Source: Thermoplasmatota archaeon (lineage in GTDB: Archaea > Thermoplasmatota > E2 > DHVEG-1). From it: a DNA stretch of 48,017 nucleotides. The position numbers and the translations under genes are program-made. The stretch lies in contig JAUWWG010000002.1 of assembly GCA_030616985.1 (NCBI GenBank), forward strand, positions 1 to 48,017, written 5' to 3'. How positions within the stretch are numbered: the stretch's first letter is position 1; each line of letters begins with the position of its first letter. Under the pieces are notes generated by a model. The model was not told where the DNA came from. It made no database searches and saw only the letters and a program-made list of their open reading frames with translations. Positions 8,126 through 16,179 of this stretch are shown here, piece after piece.

Positions 8126-8640
8126 ATGATCTTTCTCCTATTATAAATTCTATATATGGTTTGTTATATAAATATTTAGAGCAGATTCTACCAGTTCAAA
8201 ACCTTAATCTATGATTTTAAGGCCAAATTAGAACTTAAGGACAAAGCCAATTTGAGAGACTGTTAAAATTATAGTTCGGGGGAGGAAAGGAGATGGCTTT
8301 TAAAGGGGAAAAAAGGAGGCAAAATAAACCTAAATTCTTTTCGACCATCTCCAATATACTATATGTAATTAATAATATTTAAATATTGACGTAATTTATA
8401 ACGTCTATTGACGATATTTATGGAAGAAATAACTTGAAAATTCATATAATTTCAATTATTACGTTAAAATAAATCAAAACTTTGGGCGGATAAATCTATT
8501 AATTTTTTTATATTTCCCCCAATCTGAATTCATCTGTTTCAATTGATTCGTGGAATATTTTTATAAGAACTGTAAAGAAACTCGGTAACAGTTGTACAAC
8601 AAGTCCTTAATAAGCAAACTTACAAAATAAGGAGTGAGGA
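8126..8640. other. 515-nt gap with purine-rich segment and tiny ORF
   Basis: This gap is very AT-rich. It contains the promoter of the NosD-like gene, a purine-rich island near 8278-8320, a possible 29-aa ORF (8293-8382), and an inverted repeat GGAGATGG (8290-8297) with CCATCTCC (8344-8351). A TATA-like TTTTTATAAG at about 8559-8568 precedes the 31-aa ORF at 8641. No longer gene is present. Confidence 0.5.
8293..8382 (+). CDS. Possible 29-aa peptide
   Basis: ATG 8293 opens 29 codons (MAFKGEKRRQNKPKFF...) ending TAA at 8382. GGAGG at 8281-8285 sits seven bases upstream and GGAG directly abuts the ATG. The stem GGAGATGG/CCATCTCC would sequester the start. Could equally be a structured non-coding RNA or chance. 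Confidence 0.2.
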   Translation: MAFKGEKRRQNKPKFFSTISNILYVINNI

Positions 8641-8736
8641 ATGATGAAAATGATGATCGCAGGACGAAAAATAATATGGAATGGACGTTTTTACGAAATG
8701 CCTGAAGAAGAGAAAAAACTATTTGGAGATTATTAA
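8641..8736 (+). CDS. Small 31-aa protein with strong ribosome-binding site
   Basis: The frame encodes MMKMMIAGRKIIWNGRFYEM followed by PEEEKKLFGDY and TAA. It is preceded by AAGGAGTGAGGA just before the ATG and by a TATA-like box about 75 nt upstream, so the expression signals are good. The peptide has a compact, plausible composition (KIIWNGRFYEMPEEE), but no family is recognisable. It stands alone upstream of the methyltransferase gene. Confidence 0.5.
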   Translation: MMKMMIAGRKIIWNGRFYEMPEEEKKLFGDY

Positions 8737-8922
8737 AACTCACTCATCTTTAGTTCATCAACTTTTTTTAATTCTTGTTTAGTAAAATAAAACAATCATT
8801 TAAAAATATCAAGAAAATTATTTGTCACACAGAAATTAGCATGGCTTTTCCATACCAACATAGCAAAATTAAAGAAATGGGGGTACAATACTCAGATAAA
8901 AAGAAAATCGGGGGATATTCAG

Positions 8923-9555
8923 CTGGACAAAAAACCTTCTTTCAAAACCTTTCATTATAATGAACTCATTATAGAACTCCATCATGAAGTCTATGAAGCT
9001 TCGGAAGACACATTTCAACTCCTTGAATCAATCGAGGTAAATGAAGGCGACACGGTTCTTGAGATAGGTACTGGATGTGGGCTTATAGCACTAGAATGTG
9101 TACGCCAGGGGGCAAAGGTTGTCTGTACGGATATAAATCCATATGCAATTGAACTTGTTAAGAGGAATTATTTAAGAAACCAGCCTATGTTGAAAGGAAC
9201 TGTTGAAGTCAGATGCGGAGATATTTTCTCCGTGCTTAAATCTGATGAACGGTTTGACATTGCGATATTCAATCCACCGTATCTTCCAACCCATCCAGAA
9301 GAGCGTATTGGTGGTACTGGATGGTTCGATATTGCAACAGATGGTGGCGTTGACGGCCTATCCTTGACCAAAAGATTTATTGAAGAAGTGGGCAAATACC
9401 TATCCAAACAAGGTCGTGCATATTTTGTATTTAGTTCACTTTCCGATAGAAAAAAACTTGATGCATATATAGCTAATATTGGGTTAAAATCTAAAGTGGT
9501 ATTGAGTCGCTTATTTAACGACGAACAGATTGACATCTATTGTATGTACTTTTAG
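8923..9555 (+). CDS. HemK/PrmC-family protein (glutamine) methyltransferase
   Basis: About 210 residues. A class I SAM fold: EVYEASEDTFQLLE, SAM-binding VLEIGTGCGLIALE, acidic loop VCTDINPYAIEL, and the signature FNPPYLPT that holds the substrate glutamine. Archaeal members of this branch (Mtq2-like) methylate the Gln of the GGQ motif of release factor aRF1, usually with Trm112. The frame is open from 8785 and lacks any ATG, GTG or TTG until 9187, which lies inside the fold. The family N-terminus requires a start near 8920-8950; CTG 8923, about seven bases after GGGGGA, is my choice. The PadR gene follows directly. An undetected frameshift or sequence error upstream is the alternative. Confidence 0.75.
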   Translation: MDKKPSFKTFHYNELIIELHHEVYEASEDTFQLLESIEVNEGDTVLEIGTGCGLIALECVRQGAKVVCTDINPYAIELVKRNYLRNQPMLKGTVEVRCGDIFSVLKSDERFDIAIFNPPYLPTHPEERIGGTGWFDIATDGGVDGLSLTKRFIEEVGKYLSKQGRAYFVFSSLSDRKKLDAYIANIGLKSKVVLSRLFNDEQIDIYCMYF

Positions 9556-9607
9556 ATGCAGATTGCCGATGGCCGCCTCTTTATGAAATTTTACAACTTG
9601 GAAAACA

Positions 9608-9641
9608 TTATATATCGAAATACGATATCGAATTTCGATAT
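9608..9641 (+). promoter_or_regulatory. padR-MFS promoter with 30-bp palindromic operator
   Basis: Positions 9612-9641 form a palindrome centred at 9626.5: ATATCGAAAT (9612-9621), a central CGATATCG (9623-9630) and ATTTCGATAT (9632-9641). Only the pair 9622/9631 is unmatched. The TATA box TTATATAT (9608-9615) overlaps its left edge, and the PadR ATG begins two bases after its right edge. A dimer or two dimers bound here would cover the TATA-to-start interval, consistent with autorepression. Confidence 0.75.
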
Positions 9642-9642
9642 T

Positions 9643-9945
9643 ATGATTAAAAATCTCTACAACGGGTTCATAAGAATACACATACTCTATCATGCCATTG
9701 ATGAAAAAATCTGTGGCATTGATATAATCAAAGAACTACAAAGACATGGATACACCGTAAGCCCGGGAACCATATATCCAATTCTTCACAAAATGAATCA
9801 AGATAATTTCCTAGTTGCCCATAACGAAACGGTAAGTGGCAAAAGACGTATTTATTATCGGGCAACATCCCAAGGAGAAAAGATACTAGAACAAGCGCGA
9901 GAAAAAATCAAAGAACTTTATGATGAGGTCATATCAAATGGATAA
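9643..9945 (+). CDS. PadR-family transcriptional regulator
   Basis: 100 residues from ATG 9643. A winged-helix PadR domain is visible: HILYHAIDEKICGIDIIKEL, recognition-helix segment YTVSPGTIYPILHKMNQDNF, and the wing NETVSGKRRIYYRATSQGE, with a short C-terminal dimerisation helix. The longer frame from 9556 would place the operator inside the coding sequence; the TATA box about 32 nt before ATG 9643 supports the shorter start and a leaderless or near-leaderless mRNA. Its stop overlaps the start of the MFS gene (ATGGATAA), so the two are co-transcribed. PadR repressors commonly sense drugs and control an adjacent efflux pump. Confidence 0.9.
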   Translation: MIKNLYNGFIRIHILYHAIDEKICGIDIIKELQRHGYTVSPGTIYPILHKMNQDNFLVAHNETVSGKRRIYYRATSQGEKILEQAREKIKELYDEVISNG

Positions 9946-11122
9946 AAAATCCTTTTTGAAAGGATTTACTCGAAATCTAATCATCGTTGGTTTTGTCAGT
10001 TTATTTACTGACCTGAGCAGCCAGATGGTATTCCCTTTGATTCCACTCTATTTGACCACTGTCCTTGGCGCTGGTGCATGGGTTGTCGGCTTGGTTGAAG
10101 GGGCAGCTGAGACTACCGCATCTCTCCTAAAGGTGTTCTCCGGATATTGGTCTGATAAAATCAAACGTCGTAAACCGTTTGTTCTTGCAGGCTATGGGTT
10201 ATCATCAATCACAAAACCATTGTTCGCATTCACGTACACCTGGCCATTGGTATTAATAGTGAGAGTCTTTGAAAGGATTGGTAAGGGAATTCGAAGTGCG
10301 CCTCGTGATGCCATTATTGCAGAATCTACTGGCGCTTCAGTAAGGGGGAAAGCCTATGGGTTTCACAGGGCAATGGATGGCATAGGATCAATCTCAGGTG
10401 CAGTTCTTGCTTTGATACTTCTGCCGATACTGGGGTTTAGAGACATATTCTTAGTAGCATTTATTCCTGGAATCTTAGCTGTTTTTATTGTACTATTGAT
10501 CAAGGAGAAGAACAGACCTAAAGAAATCAAAAAGGAAAAAAAGATTTCTTTTAGGGTTAGCTTGAAAGAGTTACCTCTTAATTTAAAACTATTTATCTTG
10601 GTTTCAACCGTTTTTGCATTTGGACATTTCGGCTATGCATTTCTATTGTTGAAAGCAAAAAATATTGGACTGGCCGACGGTACAGCAATTTTCCTTTATG
10701 TCATATTCTACATTGTGTATACTCTATGTACCATTCCCGCTGGAATCCTTTCTGATAAAATCGGCAGAAAACCAGTTCTCATGATGGGATATGTATTGTT
10801 TGCTGCTATTGCTATTGGTCTCTTGTTTACTTCTCAGATTTATGCTATATTGGTCGTTTTCGCGATATATGGTGTATTCTATGCCATGATTGATGGTGTG
10901 CAACGTGCGTTTGTCGCAGATCTGGCACCACCTGATTTAAAGGCGACAGCTCTAGGAACATTCCATACATCCATAGGCCTCATTGCACTTCCCGGTGGAT
11001 TTGTAGCCGGGATGCTTTGGGATGTGATATCCCCTGAAGCAACGTTTCTATTTGCATTGGCTCTCACGCTGGGATCCATTTTCTTGTTTGTATTCGTTAA
11101 AAACACGAAACAGTATGATTAG
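9938..11122 (+). CDS. MFS efflux transporter under PadR control
   Basis: 394 residues, twelve predicted membrane segments. The MFS motif A loops are clear in both halves: SGYWSDKIKRRKPF after TM2 and GILSDKIGRKPVL after TM8. A basic cytoplasmic loop (KEKNRPKEIKKEKK) separates the halves. The family exports drugs or metabolites by proton antiport; the substrate cannot be read. I choose ATG 9938 (MDKKSFLKGF) because GAGGT lies upstream and it overlaps the padR stop by 8 nt; ATG 9920 is a possible alternative. Transcribed with padR from the palindromic promoter. Confidence 0.88.
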   Translation: MDKKSFLKGFTRNLIIVGFVSLFTDLSSQMVFPLIPLYLTTVLGAGAWVVGLVEGAAETTASLLKVFSGYWSDKIKRRKPFVLAGYGLSSITKPLFAFTYTWPLVLIVRVFERIGKGIRSAPRDAIIAESTGASVRGKAYGFHRAMDGIGSISGAVLALILLPILGFRDIFLVAFIPGILAVFIVLLIKEKNRPKEIKKEKKISFRVSLKELPLNLKLFILVSTVFAFGHFGYAFLLLKAKNIGLADGTAIFLYVIFYIVYTLCTIPAGILSDKIGRKPVLMMGYVLFAAIAIGLLFTSQIYAILVVFAIYGVFYAMIDGVQRAFVADLAPPDLKATALGTFHTSIGLIALPGGFVAGMLWDVISPEATFLFALALTLGSIFLFVFVKNTKQYD

Positions 11123-11149
11123 CATCAAATCAAAAGATTTCATGTATTA

Positions 11150-11593
11150 TCAATGTCTATCGAGGGCCTCATTGGCTAACTGATCAGCTATCACATTGTA
11201 TTCTCTTCTAATATGTGTGAAAACAACTTTTTGAAAAGAATTTTGCAGTTTTTGAACCTGATTGAAAAGTTCCTTTAGATTTTTGTTTTTTACTTGATAC
11301 TTACCAGTCAATTGTCTAACCACCAACTCACTATCACTATAAACAAAAACATTTTGATTTGTAAACCTCTTTGCAAGATCCAAACTTTTCAAAACAGCAA
11401 GATATTCGGCTACATTATTTGTTGCTTTGCCAATGTATTCACTATGTTGTTTTAATACTGTTTTTTTGTCTTCTCCTTTTATTTGGATGCCTATTGCAGC
11501 TCTACCTGGATTGCCTTGCGATGCACCGTCGCAGTTGATGTAGATGTTTTTCATGTTCATGGTGTCAAACCAGTTGTCGAATTGTATTTTCAT
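11150..11593 (-). CDS. rnhA: Ribonuclease HI
   Basis: 147 residues. The RNase H fold with all four catalytic acids is visible: Asp22 in INCDGASQGNPG, Glu63 in NNVAEYLAVLKS, Asp87 in VYSDSELVVRQL and Asp137 in NVIADQLANEAL. It cleaves the RNA strand of RNA:DNA hybrids. The length and absence of the E. coli basic protrusion are typical of archaeal type-1 RNase H. The first ~13 residues precede the usual start of the fold; translation may begin at an internal Met (residue 12 or 14). Convergent with the MFS gene. Confidence 0.92.
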   Translation of the reverse strand: MKIQFDNWFDTMNMKNIYINCDGASQGNPGRAAIGIQIKGEDKKTVLKQHSEYIGKATNNVAEYLAVLKSLDLAKRFTNQNVFVYSDSELVVRQLTGKYQVKNKNLKELFNQVQKLQNSFQKVVFTHIRREYNVIADQLANEALDRH

Positions 11594-11731
11594 TATTTCT
11601 ATTTTGGTATTTTTCTATGTTTGGGTAAGTAGATGGATAATTTGATGCCTGTTTTTGTTTGGTAAGCTCCGAACGTTTTCCTATAGGATATAAGTAAAAA
11701 ACAATATAATCTCTACTGGATGTATAATGCT

Positions 11732-11971
11732 ATGGAAACCGGAAAACTTTGGCAAACCCTTGTATTATTGATTGTGTTTTTGATATTGCTAATGACATCA
11801 GCAATAGCTATGTCAACAGAGGTAGATGAAGCAAAGGATGAACCACTTTCTGGCGCTGATATTCTACAGAGTGTCACAAATGGCGAAAGAGGATTTGAAG
11901 AACCACTGATAGCACTGGTGCCTGAAGATGACTATTCTTCTAATGTATTATTGATCACTAATGTGGGTTAG
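11732..11971 (+). CDS. Small exported or membrane-anchored hypothetical protein
   Basis: 79 residues from ATG 11732 (83 from ATG 11720). One hydrophobic segment near the N-terminus (WQTLVLLIVFLILLMTSAIA) acts as a signal peptide or anchor; the remaining ~50 residues are acidic (EVDEAKDEPLSGADILQSV). A TATA-like ATATAAT at about 11704-11710 lies some 25 nt before ATG 11732, supporting a leaderless transcript from that start. No family is recognised. Confidence 0.5.
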   Translation: METGKLWQTLVLLIVFLILLMTSAIAMSTEVDEAKDEPLSGADILQSVTNGERGFEEPLIALVPEDDYSSNVLLITNVG

Positions 11972-12065
11972 ATTACCGAGATGATACTAAACAGTCCTCT
12001 TTCCTCCCTTTTTTCTTAATTGTGGCAAGAATTAGAAATAAATTGTGAAAAGAACAAAATAAGCT

Positions 12066-13106
12066 CTATTGAATGATTCCAGCTTCTCTCATCTTATTGT
12101 AATTCTCTGGATGTTTTTCAAAATACTCGTGGATTGGCGCAAGAATCTTATTTATGTAACTTGCCGTGCCATTCTTCAAGTCAAGGGGGTGGAGACCAGC
12201 AACAAAAGCTTTTTCTAATTCTTCATATGTCGTGAACTCTAGATTTCCACCAAACTTTTCAGGCCTCTCAATCAAAAACGATTTATCCTTCAGCTCGGGA
12301 AAGATAACGTATTTACACATCTCAAGAACTGGGTTCCCTTCAATCTGCTTCTCGGGGCAAAATGCCTTACTAATCTTTTTCTTCACACTGGCAGGATCAT
12401 CATGAATCGAGATCATAGAATCAGGTTTACTCTTACTCATCTTTGCCTCAATTGGATCCATACGTCCACCTGCTTGAAGTCCTGTTAGAAGTGGTGTGTG
12501 AATGGCAACAGGGGGTTTTCTCCCAAGCTTTTTGGAGACATCTCGGGCAAGCATATGGGCATGGCGTTGATCTGTTCCACCATACGCGACATCCAAATCA
12601 AGATAAAAGATATCAGAAACCTGCATTGCTGGATAAAAGAGTTTTGATAAATCTTTCTCGCCTTCCTCCGCATCTCTACCCATGATATCCATGGCACGCT
12701 TCACACGTGCAACAGACATGGCTTTAGAGGTTCTCAATACAAGCTCCCAATACTTGGAATCTCCTACATACTCACTGGCATAAACAAATTTCACTTGCTC
12801 TTTATTCACACCCATTGCAGCAAAGCAATCTTCCATATATTTTCCACAGAGCTTGATTTTCTCAATATCTCCGCCTAGTTTGTCATTGATATATGCGTGC
12901 CAATCTGCAAGAAGCACTATAAAATCAAAACCGCAATCAAGAAAATCTTTGATCTTGTTAGTACAGATCTTCCACCCAAGGTGAACTGATCCAGATGGTT
13001 CAAAACCAATGTATGCTTTAGGCCTAGGTTTTTCAAGAACAGTTCTTAATTCTTCGATTGTGACGATCTCTTCTACGTTGCTTGTCAGCGACTCTAATCT
13101 ACTCAT
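12066..13106 (-). CDS. tyrS: Tyrosyl-tRNA synthetase, archaeal type
   Basis: 346 residues, matching the compact archaeal/eukaryotic TyrRS that lacks the bacterial S4 domain. Class I signatures: FEPSGSVHLGW (HIGH-like, residues 42-45), AYGGTDQRHAHMLARD for tyrosine and tRNA orientation, and AKMSKSKPDSMISI (KMSKS) near residues 222-232. It charges tRNA-Tyr. The ATG at 13106 gives the canonical N-terminus. It lies downstream of purB on the same strand with about 70 nt between them. Confidence 0.95.
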   Translation of the reverse strand: MSRLESLTSNVEEIVTIEELRTVLEKPRPKAYIGFEPSGSVHLGWKICTNKIKDFLDCGFDFIVLLADWHAYINDKLGGDIEKIKLCGKYMEDCFAAMGVNKEQVKFVYASEYVGDSKYWELVLRTSKAMSVARVKRAMDIMGRDAEEGEKDLSKLFYPAMQVSDIFYLDLDVAYGGTDQRHAHMLARDVSKKLGRKPPVAIHTPLLTGLQAGGRMDPIEAKMSKSKPDSMISIHDDPASVKKKISKAFCPEKQIEGNPVLEMCKYVIFPELKDKSFLIERPEKFGGNLEFTTYEELEKAFVAGLHPLDLKNGTASYINKILAPIHEYFEKHPENYNKMREAGIIQ

Positions 13107-13179
13107 ACGAGAAAACAGAATGCGGCATCCTATTTATGGTTATTTCTATAAAAGTTGTAAAAAGCAATAGTGGCAAATA

Positions 13180-14526
13180 TCATCTTTCAAGTTTTTTTAC
13201 GACTCTTTCAACAATTTTCCCAGAGGCACCAAGGTAGTTATTGGGGTTTAACGCATCATCCACCTCTTTAGATGTCAAAAGTTTCAACTTTTCATTTTCT
13301 TCTAAAAACACTTCTTTTAATGTTTTATTTTCTTCAACTGCTCTGAGTGCTGTTTTCCTCATCAACTCGTGCGCATCTCCGCGACCCATGCCCTTCCCAA
13401 TAAGTGTCGTCATCAATGATTCAGCCATTGGAAGTCCTTTTGAGATCTCCATGTTCTTAAGCATCCGATCAGGGAACACCTTAAGATTTTTGAATACTAT
13501 ATTTGTCTGATATACAATCCAGTCTGTTAGTATTAGTGAATGTGGCAGGATGAAACGCTCACTAGCAGAATTACATAAATCACGTTCATGCCATTGAATG
13601 GAGTTTTCAAAAGCAGGCGTCATAAATCCACGAACGACTCGTGCTAATCCAGATATCTGCTCAGAGGTTATTGGATTTCTTTTATGTGGCATTGTGGAAG
13701 AGCCAATTTGTTTCTTTGCTTCAAATGCTTCGGCTACCTCACCTATCTCATCCCTCTGGAGATTACGAATCTCTGTTCCAAATTTTTCCAAGCTAGTTGC
13801 AATGTTGCATAGAACAAAAATCAGTTCATTGTATCGATCTCTTGCAACAATTTGTGTAGAAACATCTTCCACTCCAAGTTTCAAATCCTGAAGCATGATT
13901 TCCTGAAGTTTCAAGGCATGTTCCCCAAGTGCAGCACCAGTTCCAACGGCTCCAGATAATTTCCCAACAAGCAGTCTATTTTTGCATTCAAACATACGTT
14001 CAAGATGTCTATCGATTTCCATTGCATAGCCAGCCATCTTCAGTCCAAAGGTTATTGGTATGGTGTGTTGACCGTGCGTTCTTCCAAGCATGACAGTATT
14101 TTTATGTTTCTTGGCAAGATCTACCAAAGTTTTACGCAGTTCCTTCAAACCTTTTTTAATGTAATCTGTTGCATCATCAAACTGTAATGCATTTGCAGTA
14201 TCAACAATATCATAGCTTGTAGCTCCAAGATGGATATATTTTCCAGCATCTCCACTACACACTTCACTGAGTGCCCTGGTTACTGCCATAATGTCATGTT
14301 TTGTTTCAGATTCTATTTCCTTAACGCGATCAACATTAACATAGTCTACAGATGCCTTCCTTGATATTTCATCAGCAGCATCCTGAGGAATATTTCCAAT
14401 CTTTGCATGGGCACGTGCAAGAGCTGCCTCAACATCAAGCAAAAACTGAAGACGACGTTTCTCACCAAAAATCTCTTTTACTCCTTCTCTACCGTAACGG
14501 TAATCAAGTGGACATACAGGATCCAT
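13180..14526 (-). CDS. purB: Adenylosuccinate lyase
   Basis: 448 residues. The fumarase/aspartase superfamily signature SSTMPHKRNP is present at about residues 273-282, with TSYDIVDTANALQ and LGRTHGQHTIPITFG earlier, the two other conserved active-site segments. The enzyme releases fumarate in step 8 of IMP synthesis (SAICAR to AICAR) and in AMP synthesis. It lies in a minus-strand run with folate genes and purN, which fits a purine/one-carbon role. Confidence 0.96.
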   Translation of the reverse strand: MDPVCPLDYRYGREGVKEIFGEKRRLQFLLDVEAALARAHAKIGNIPQDAADEISRKASVDYVNVDRVKEIESETKHDIMAVTRALSEVCSGDAGKYIHLGATSYDIVDTANALQFDDATDYIKKGLKELRKTLVDLAKKHKNTVMLGRTHGQHTIPITFGLKMAGYAMEIDRHLERMFECKNRLLVGKLSGAVGTGAALGEHALKLQEIMLQDLKLGVEDVSTQIVARDRYNELIFVLCNIATSLEKFGTEIRNLQRDEIGEVAEAFEAKKQIGSSTMPHKRNPITSEQISGLARVVRGFMTPAFENSIQWHERDLCNSASERFILPHSLILTDWIVYQTNIVFKNLKVFPDRMLKNMEISKGLPMAESLMTTLIGKGMGRGDAHELMRKTALRAVEENKTLKEVFLEENEKLKLLTSKEVDDALNPNNYLGASGKIVERVVKKLER

Positions 14527-14709
14527 AATAACTCCAAATCAGGGAATCAATTTGTACTTAATAATCTTTATAATGATTTGTTAGAATAATCTACTCTAGT
14601 AGTATTTGATGAAATTTCCTTATCTACTACCAAATAGGGTAAAAGATCTAAGAATGGGGTCATTCTGTTTTGGTAGGGTTCCTTGGGGGGGTAGTCGACT
14701 TCGATTTCG

Positions 14710-14841
14710 TTAGATGCTCTCAAGATCTTCATCTGTAAAAAACTTAATCTCTTCCCCATCAGGCAATATGGCAATTTTTATTTTTTCTCCAGTTTTTGGA
14801 TCTATATCATCTTTAAATCTTGTTCCTTTTGGAAAGTCCAT
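14710..14841 (-). CDS. 43-aa small protein in the folate/purine run
   Basis: The frame starts at ATG 14841 with GAGGGAT about four bases upstream and ends TAA at 14710. The product, MDFPKGTRFKDDIDPKTGEK then IKIAILPDGEEIKFFTDEDLESI, has a regular beta-hairpin-like pattern and balanced charge, unlike random sequence. It lies between folP and purB on their strand. I do not recognise a family. Confidence 0.6.
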   Translation of the reverse strand: MDFPKGTRFKDDIDPKTGEKIKIAILPDGEEIKFFTDEDLESI

Positions 14842-14926
14842 TTTATCCCTCGAGTTAAAGTTCCATATTATTTTCTCTCTTATAAAATTAGTAGTTTTGG
14901 ATGATCAATACATCACCCATTTTGAT

Positions 14927-15784
14927 TTATCTAGTGATGCAGTCAACTAGGTCAACACATCTGCGGGTTTCTTTTACATCGTGAACACGAACAATATTGG
15001 CACCATTAATAACAGCGAGACAGGCTGCTGCAAGACTTCCTTCTAATCTATCTGAAACCGGCAGAGGGTTATCACCTCCACAAATATTTCCAATAAATTT
15101 TTTTCTGGAAGCGCCAATCATAACGGGAAAACCAAGATTTTTAAACTCAGAAAGACGACGTAAAATCTCACAGTTATCCTCAACACCTCTTCCTGTTCGC
15201 TTTCCAAAACCGATACCCGGATCAATAATGATATTTTCCTTTTTTATATCACAAAAAAGGGCAAACTCCGCTCTCTCTTTCAAAAAATCATGTATCTCTT
15301 TTACAACATCGTCGTATGTTGGATTAATCTGCATATTCCTTGGATTACCCTTCATATGCATAAGACAGATAGGAACTTTATATTCAGCGACAACACTTGC
15401 TAGATTTCTATCTGTTTTAAGAGCACTGATATCATTGACCATCCCCACACCCAGATCCAATGCCCTTCTTGCTACATCAGATTTATAGGTATCAATAGAA
15501 ACGGGAATGTTGATTTCTTCTATGAGCTGTTCTATCACAGGTATCGTACGATTCATCTCTTCATCCAAAGAAATTGTTTTTGCACTGGGTCGTGTAGACT
15601 CTCCACCAATATCAATGATGTCTGCACCCTCTTTTTCCATTAATAATGCATGTTTCACAGCATCATCTGTAGAGAAATGCTTCCCGCCATCTGAAAACGA
15701 ATCGGGTGTAACATTCAAAATACCCATAATCAAGGTTCGTTTATCTAGATCAAATGTTTTCTTACCAATCTTCAACATGCTCAT
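14927..15784 (-). CDS. folP: Dihydropteroate synthase
   Basis: 285 residues with the full TIM-barrel signature set: MGILNVTPDSFSDGGKHF, DIIDIGGESTRP, VSIDTYKSDVARRAL, MVNDISALK, LMHMKGNPRNM, IIDPGIGFGKR and MIGASRKKFIG. It joins a pterin diphosphate to an aminobenzoate-type acceptor. The start overlaps the stop of the upstream DHPS-N-domain gene by 4 nt (ATGA), indicating translational coupling. With folC and thyX it suggests folate rather than only methanopterin chemistry. Confidence 0.94.
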   Translation of the reverse strand: MSMLKIGKKTFDLDKRTLIMGILNVTPDSFSDGGKHFSTDDAVKHALLMEKEGADIIDIGGESTRPSAKTISLDEEMNRTIPVIEQLIEEINIPVSIDTYKSDVARRALDLGVGMVNDISALKTDRNLASVVAEYKVPICLMHMKGNPRNMQINPTYDDVVKEIHDFLKERAEFALFCDIKKENIIIDPGIGFGKRTGRGVEDNCEILRRLSEFKNLGFPVMIGASRKKFIGNICGGDNPLPVSDRLEGSLAAACLAVINGANIVRVHDVKETRRCVDLVDCITR

Positions 15785-16170
15785 TTGACATCCTTTAATA
15801 GCATTGCCAGTTCCTTTGCAATATTTTTCAATCTCGGATAATGCCTATCTAGTTTCTCGACAAGATCGTATAATTGTTTTAGATTTCCCATTATTAATAG
15901 GTCGCCTGTTTTATCATGTAATTCAAACGTATTTCTTGGTACAGCTACCTCTCCACCAACCGATAGCATATCCTGCTTAATGATAATCGCGTCTTGAAGT
16001 ATTACATTTTCAAGTTTAATATTTTTAGAAACAGCTTTTGGCGCCATAATGGCGATACTTTGAGGATCACTACCTATTTTTTGTATTTCCTTTTCCGCAT
16101 CTTGTAACGTTTTAATTTCTACGAATGTTGGGTTGTAATCTGCCATAAGAATGAATAACGTCGCTTCCAT
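15781..16170 (-). CDS. Free-standing DHPS N-terminal-domain protein
   Basis: 129 residues. The sequence (ALEMENTS: IGSDPQSIAIMAPKAVSKNI, LENVILQDAIIIKQDMLSVG, GEVAVPRNTFE, GDLLIMGNLKQLYDLVEKL) resembles the extra N-terminal domain that precedes the catalytic barrel in some bacterial and archaeal dihydropteroate synthases. Here it is encoded as a separate protein overlapping folP by 4 nt. It probably binds FolP, restoring the two-domain form, but this is inference from memory of the family. Start is either Met1 (16170) or Met9 (16146); neither has a strong ribosome-binding site. Confidence 0.7.
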   Translation of the reverse strand: MEATLFILMADYNPTFVEIKTLQDAEKEIQKIGSDPQSIAIMAPKAVSKNIKLENVILQDAIIIKQDMLSVGGEVAVPRNTFELHDKTGDLLIMGNLKQLYDLVEKLDRHYPRLKNIAKELAMLLKDVK

Positions 16171-16179
16171 ATAAATAAA

